From Burkholderia sp. FERM BP-3421 (lineage in GTDB: Bacteria > Pseudomonadota > Gammaproteobacteria > Burkholderiales > Burkholderiaceae): a stretch of 64,000 nt of DNA. The translations under genes were made by a program, and so were the position numbers. A model generated the notes under the pieces. It was not told where the DNA came from, made no database searches, and saw nothing but the letters and a program-made list of their open reading frames with translations. Positions 63,207 through 64,000 of this stretch are shown in pieces. The stretch is taken from contig NZ_CP117781.1 in the NCBI RefSeq assembly GCF_028657905.1, positions 992,001 through 1,056,000 of the forward strand, in the 5' to 3' direction. How positions within the stretch are numbered: the first letter of the stretch is position 1; every line of letters begins with the position of its first letter.

Positions 63207-63646
63207 TCCATCGCATCCTTTCGAAGATCGGTCGACCGGCTCATCCGGGGCGCGGCATGCGACGCATCCCGCGCGTCGACGCGCATCGCGCGCGGGTCCG
63301 CATGCCGCCGCGATCCGGGGCCATGTGAAGTATCTCGCGCCGCGAAGCGCGCGGGCGCGGGGCGCGTGCGTTACCCCTAGCGCTTTTTATAGGCGGACTG
63401 TTCCGGCGCCGTCACGCGCGCGGTGCCGTCCGCTACGATGAATGCTCGAAGGATCCGGCTCGACGACTCGATGCGCCGCGAGGGCGGCGCGACATCGATG
63501 CGCGGACATGCCGGACGGCGGGCGATGCATCGTCCCCGCGACGGAAGTCGCGCGCGGAGCGGCGCAGTCGACCGGCATGAATGGCGTTCAACGAGGGCGG
63601 GTTCGATCGAACGGGCCTGCGTTTCCCCACACGAGAAGGAGAGAGC
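63207..63646. other. Divergent intergenic region before the right-edge gene
   Basis: No gene supported. It should contain promoters for the cupin (minus) and the right-edge gene (plus). CCTA-N10-TAGG at 63376-63393 is an AT-containing inverted repeat of 18 bases that vaguely resembles a LuxR-type box. Confidence 0.5.
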
Positions 63647-64000
63647 ATGTCCGCGCAGCTTGAAAACGGGTCGGAGAACAACATCTACATCGACACGCTG
63701 ACGTTCAAAGACTATCTGCAAGACCTTCGCGAGCGCTGGCCCGATCTCTATACGCTGCTCGATCCGGCGCGCATCGACGACGACGCGATCGCCCGTTACC
63801 TCGATGAAATGAATCGCCTGTCCTGGGAGTTCGAAGGCAACGAGATCGGCGGTCGCGGGGCCGCCTACAACAAGACGAATCTCGCGCAGCAGAACTACGA
63901 CAATCGCAGCGTCGGCATGATCAGCCTGATCAAGTGCTTCTCGCCGGACTACAACGCCATTCCCGGTGCCGATTTCCGGATTCTCGACGTGCTCGGCGGC
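63647..64000 (+). CDS. Probable class I methyltransferase, 5' part only
   Basis: The first 118 codons; the gene continues past the right edge. ATG at 63647 has AAGGAGAG upstream. The protein starts MSAQLENGSENNIYIDTLTF and reaches ADFRILDVLGG, which looks like motif I of a SAM-dependent methyltransferase. The rest (DYLQDLRERWPDLYTLLDPA, and DNRSVGMISLIKCFSPDY) is not a family I can name. Probably the first gene of a plus-strand operon, divergent from the cupin, MFS and small-barrel genes. Confidence 0.6.
   Translation, partial: MSAQLENGSENNIYIDTLTFKDYLQDLRERWPDLYTLLDPARIDDDAIARYLDEMNRLSWEFEGNEIGGRGAAYNKTNLAQQNYDNRSVGMISLIKCFSPDYNAIPGADFRILDVLGG

Overview
The window looks like a 64 kb stretch of a Burkholderia-type genome (high GC, few TTA/AT-rich codons, two typical Burkholderia porins, many LysR, GlxA/AraC, IclR and LacI regulators next to transporters and catabolic enzymes). 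The density of accessory nutrient-use operons suggests a secondary replicon, but that is inference. No rRNA, tRNA, CRISPR array, integrase or transposase was seen.

Left arm (1-10.95 kb): an organic-acid catabolic locus. Two divergent transcription units leave an intergenic region at about 6.03-6.26 kb that carries two near-identical operators and two promoters: on the minus strand a CitE-like CoA lyase, a porin and a MmgE/PrpD protein with an export signal; on the plus strand an IclR regulator, a CaiB/BaiF CoA-transferase, a cyclase-family hydrolase and an MFS carrier. The cyclase gene occurs twice (202-1221 and 8428-9444) with only three mismatches seen over 996 bp. A LysR gene and the tail of another MmgE/PrpD gene complete the arm.

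10.95-17.3 kb: an orphan methyltransferase, two tandem near-duplicate MFS carriers and a YadGH-like ABC exporter.

17.6-38 kb: choline and glycine betaine catabolism. betIBA (minus) with a BetI-type operator, fdhA, a glycosyltransferase-like protein, the regulator gbdR, glyA (broken by a one-base insertion), a dipeptidase, a V4R-type protein, dgcA, dgcB, two ETF subunits, gbcA, gbcB and a betaine-binding protein. Together these take choline to glycine betaine, dimethylglycine and sarcosine and handle the formaldehyde and one-carbon products. purU (47.5-48.3 kb) and the choline-O-sulfate unit (LysR, betC, choX, porin; 48.4-53.4 kb) feed the same pathway. Sarcosine oxidase is not in the window.

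38-47.4 kb: an amino-acid permease, then a rare-sugar operon: LacI repressor, two perfect operators 33 bp apart, a sugar ABC transporter, a D-tagatose 3-epimerase-family enzyme and a P-loop kinase. The last two are each broken by a single extra base in a homopolymer.

53.4-64 kb: a secreted peptidase pair, a GlxA-type regulator followed by a decayed fragment of a paralogue, a LuxR-type acyl-homoserine-lactone receptor without a LuxI, a low-GC non-coding stretch, then a small A/B-barrel protein, an MFS carrier, a cupin and, running off the right edge, the start of a probable methyltransferase gene. This right edge has the look of a quorum-controlled small-molecule biosynthetic locus whose core lies outside the window.
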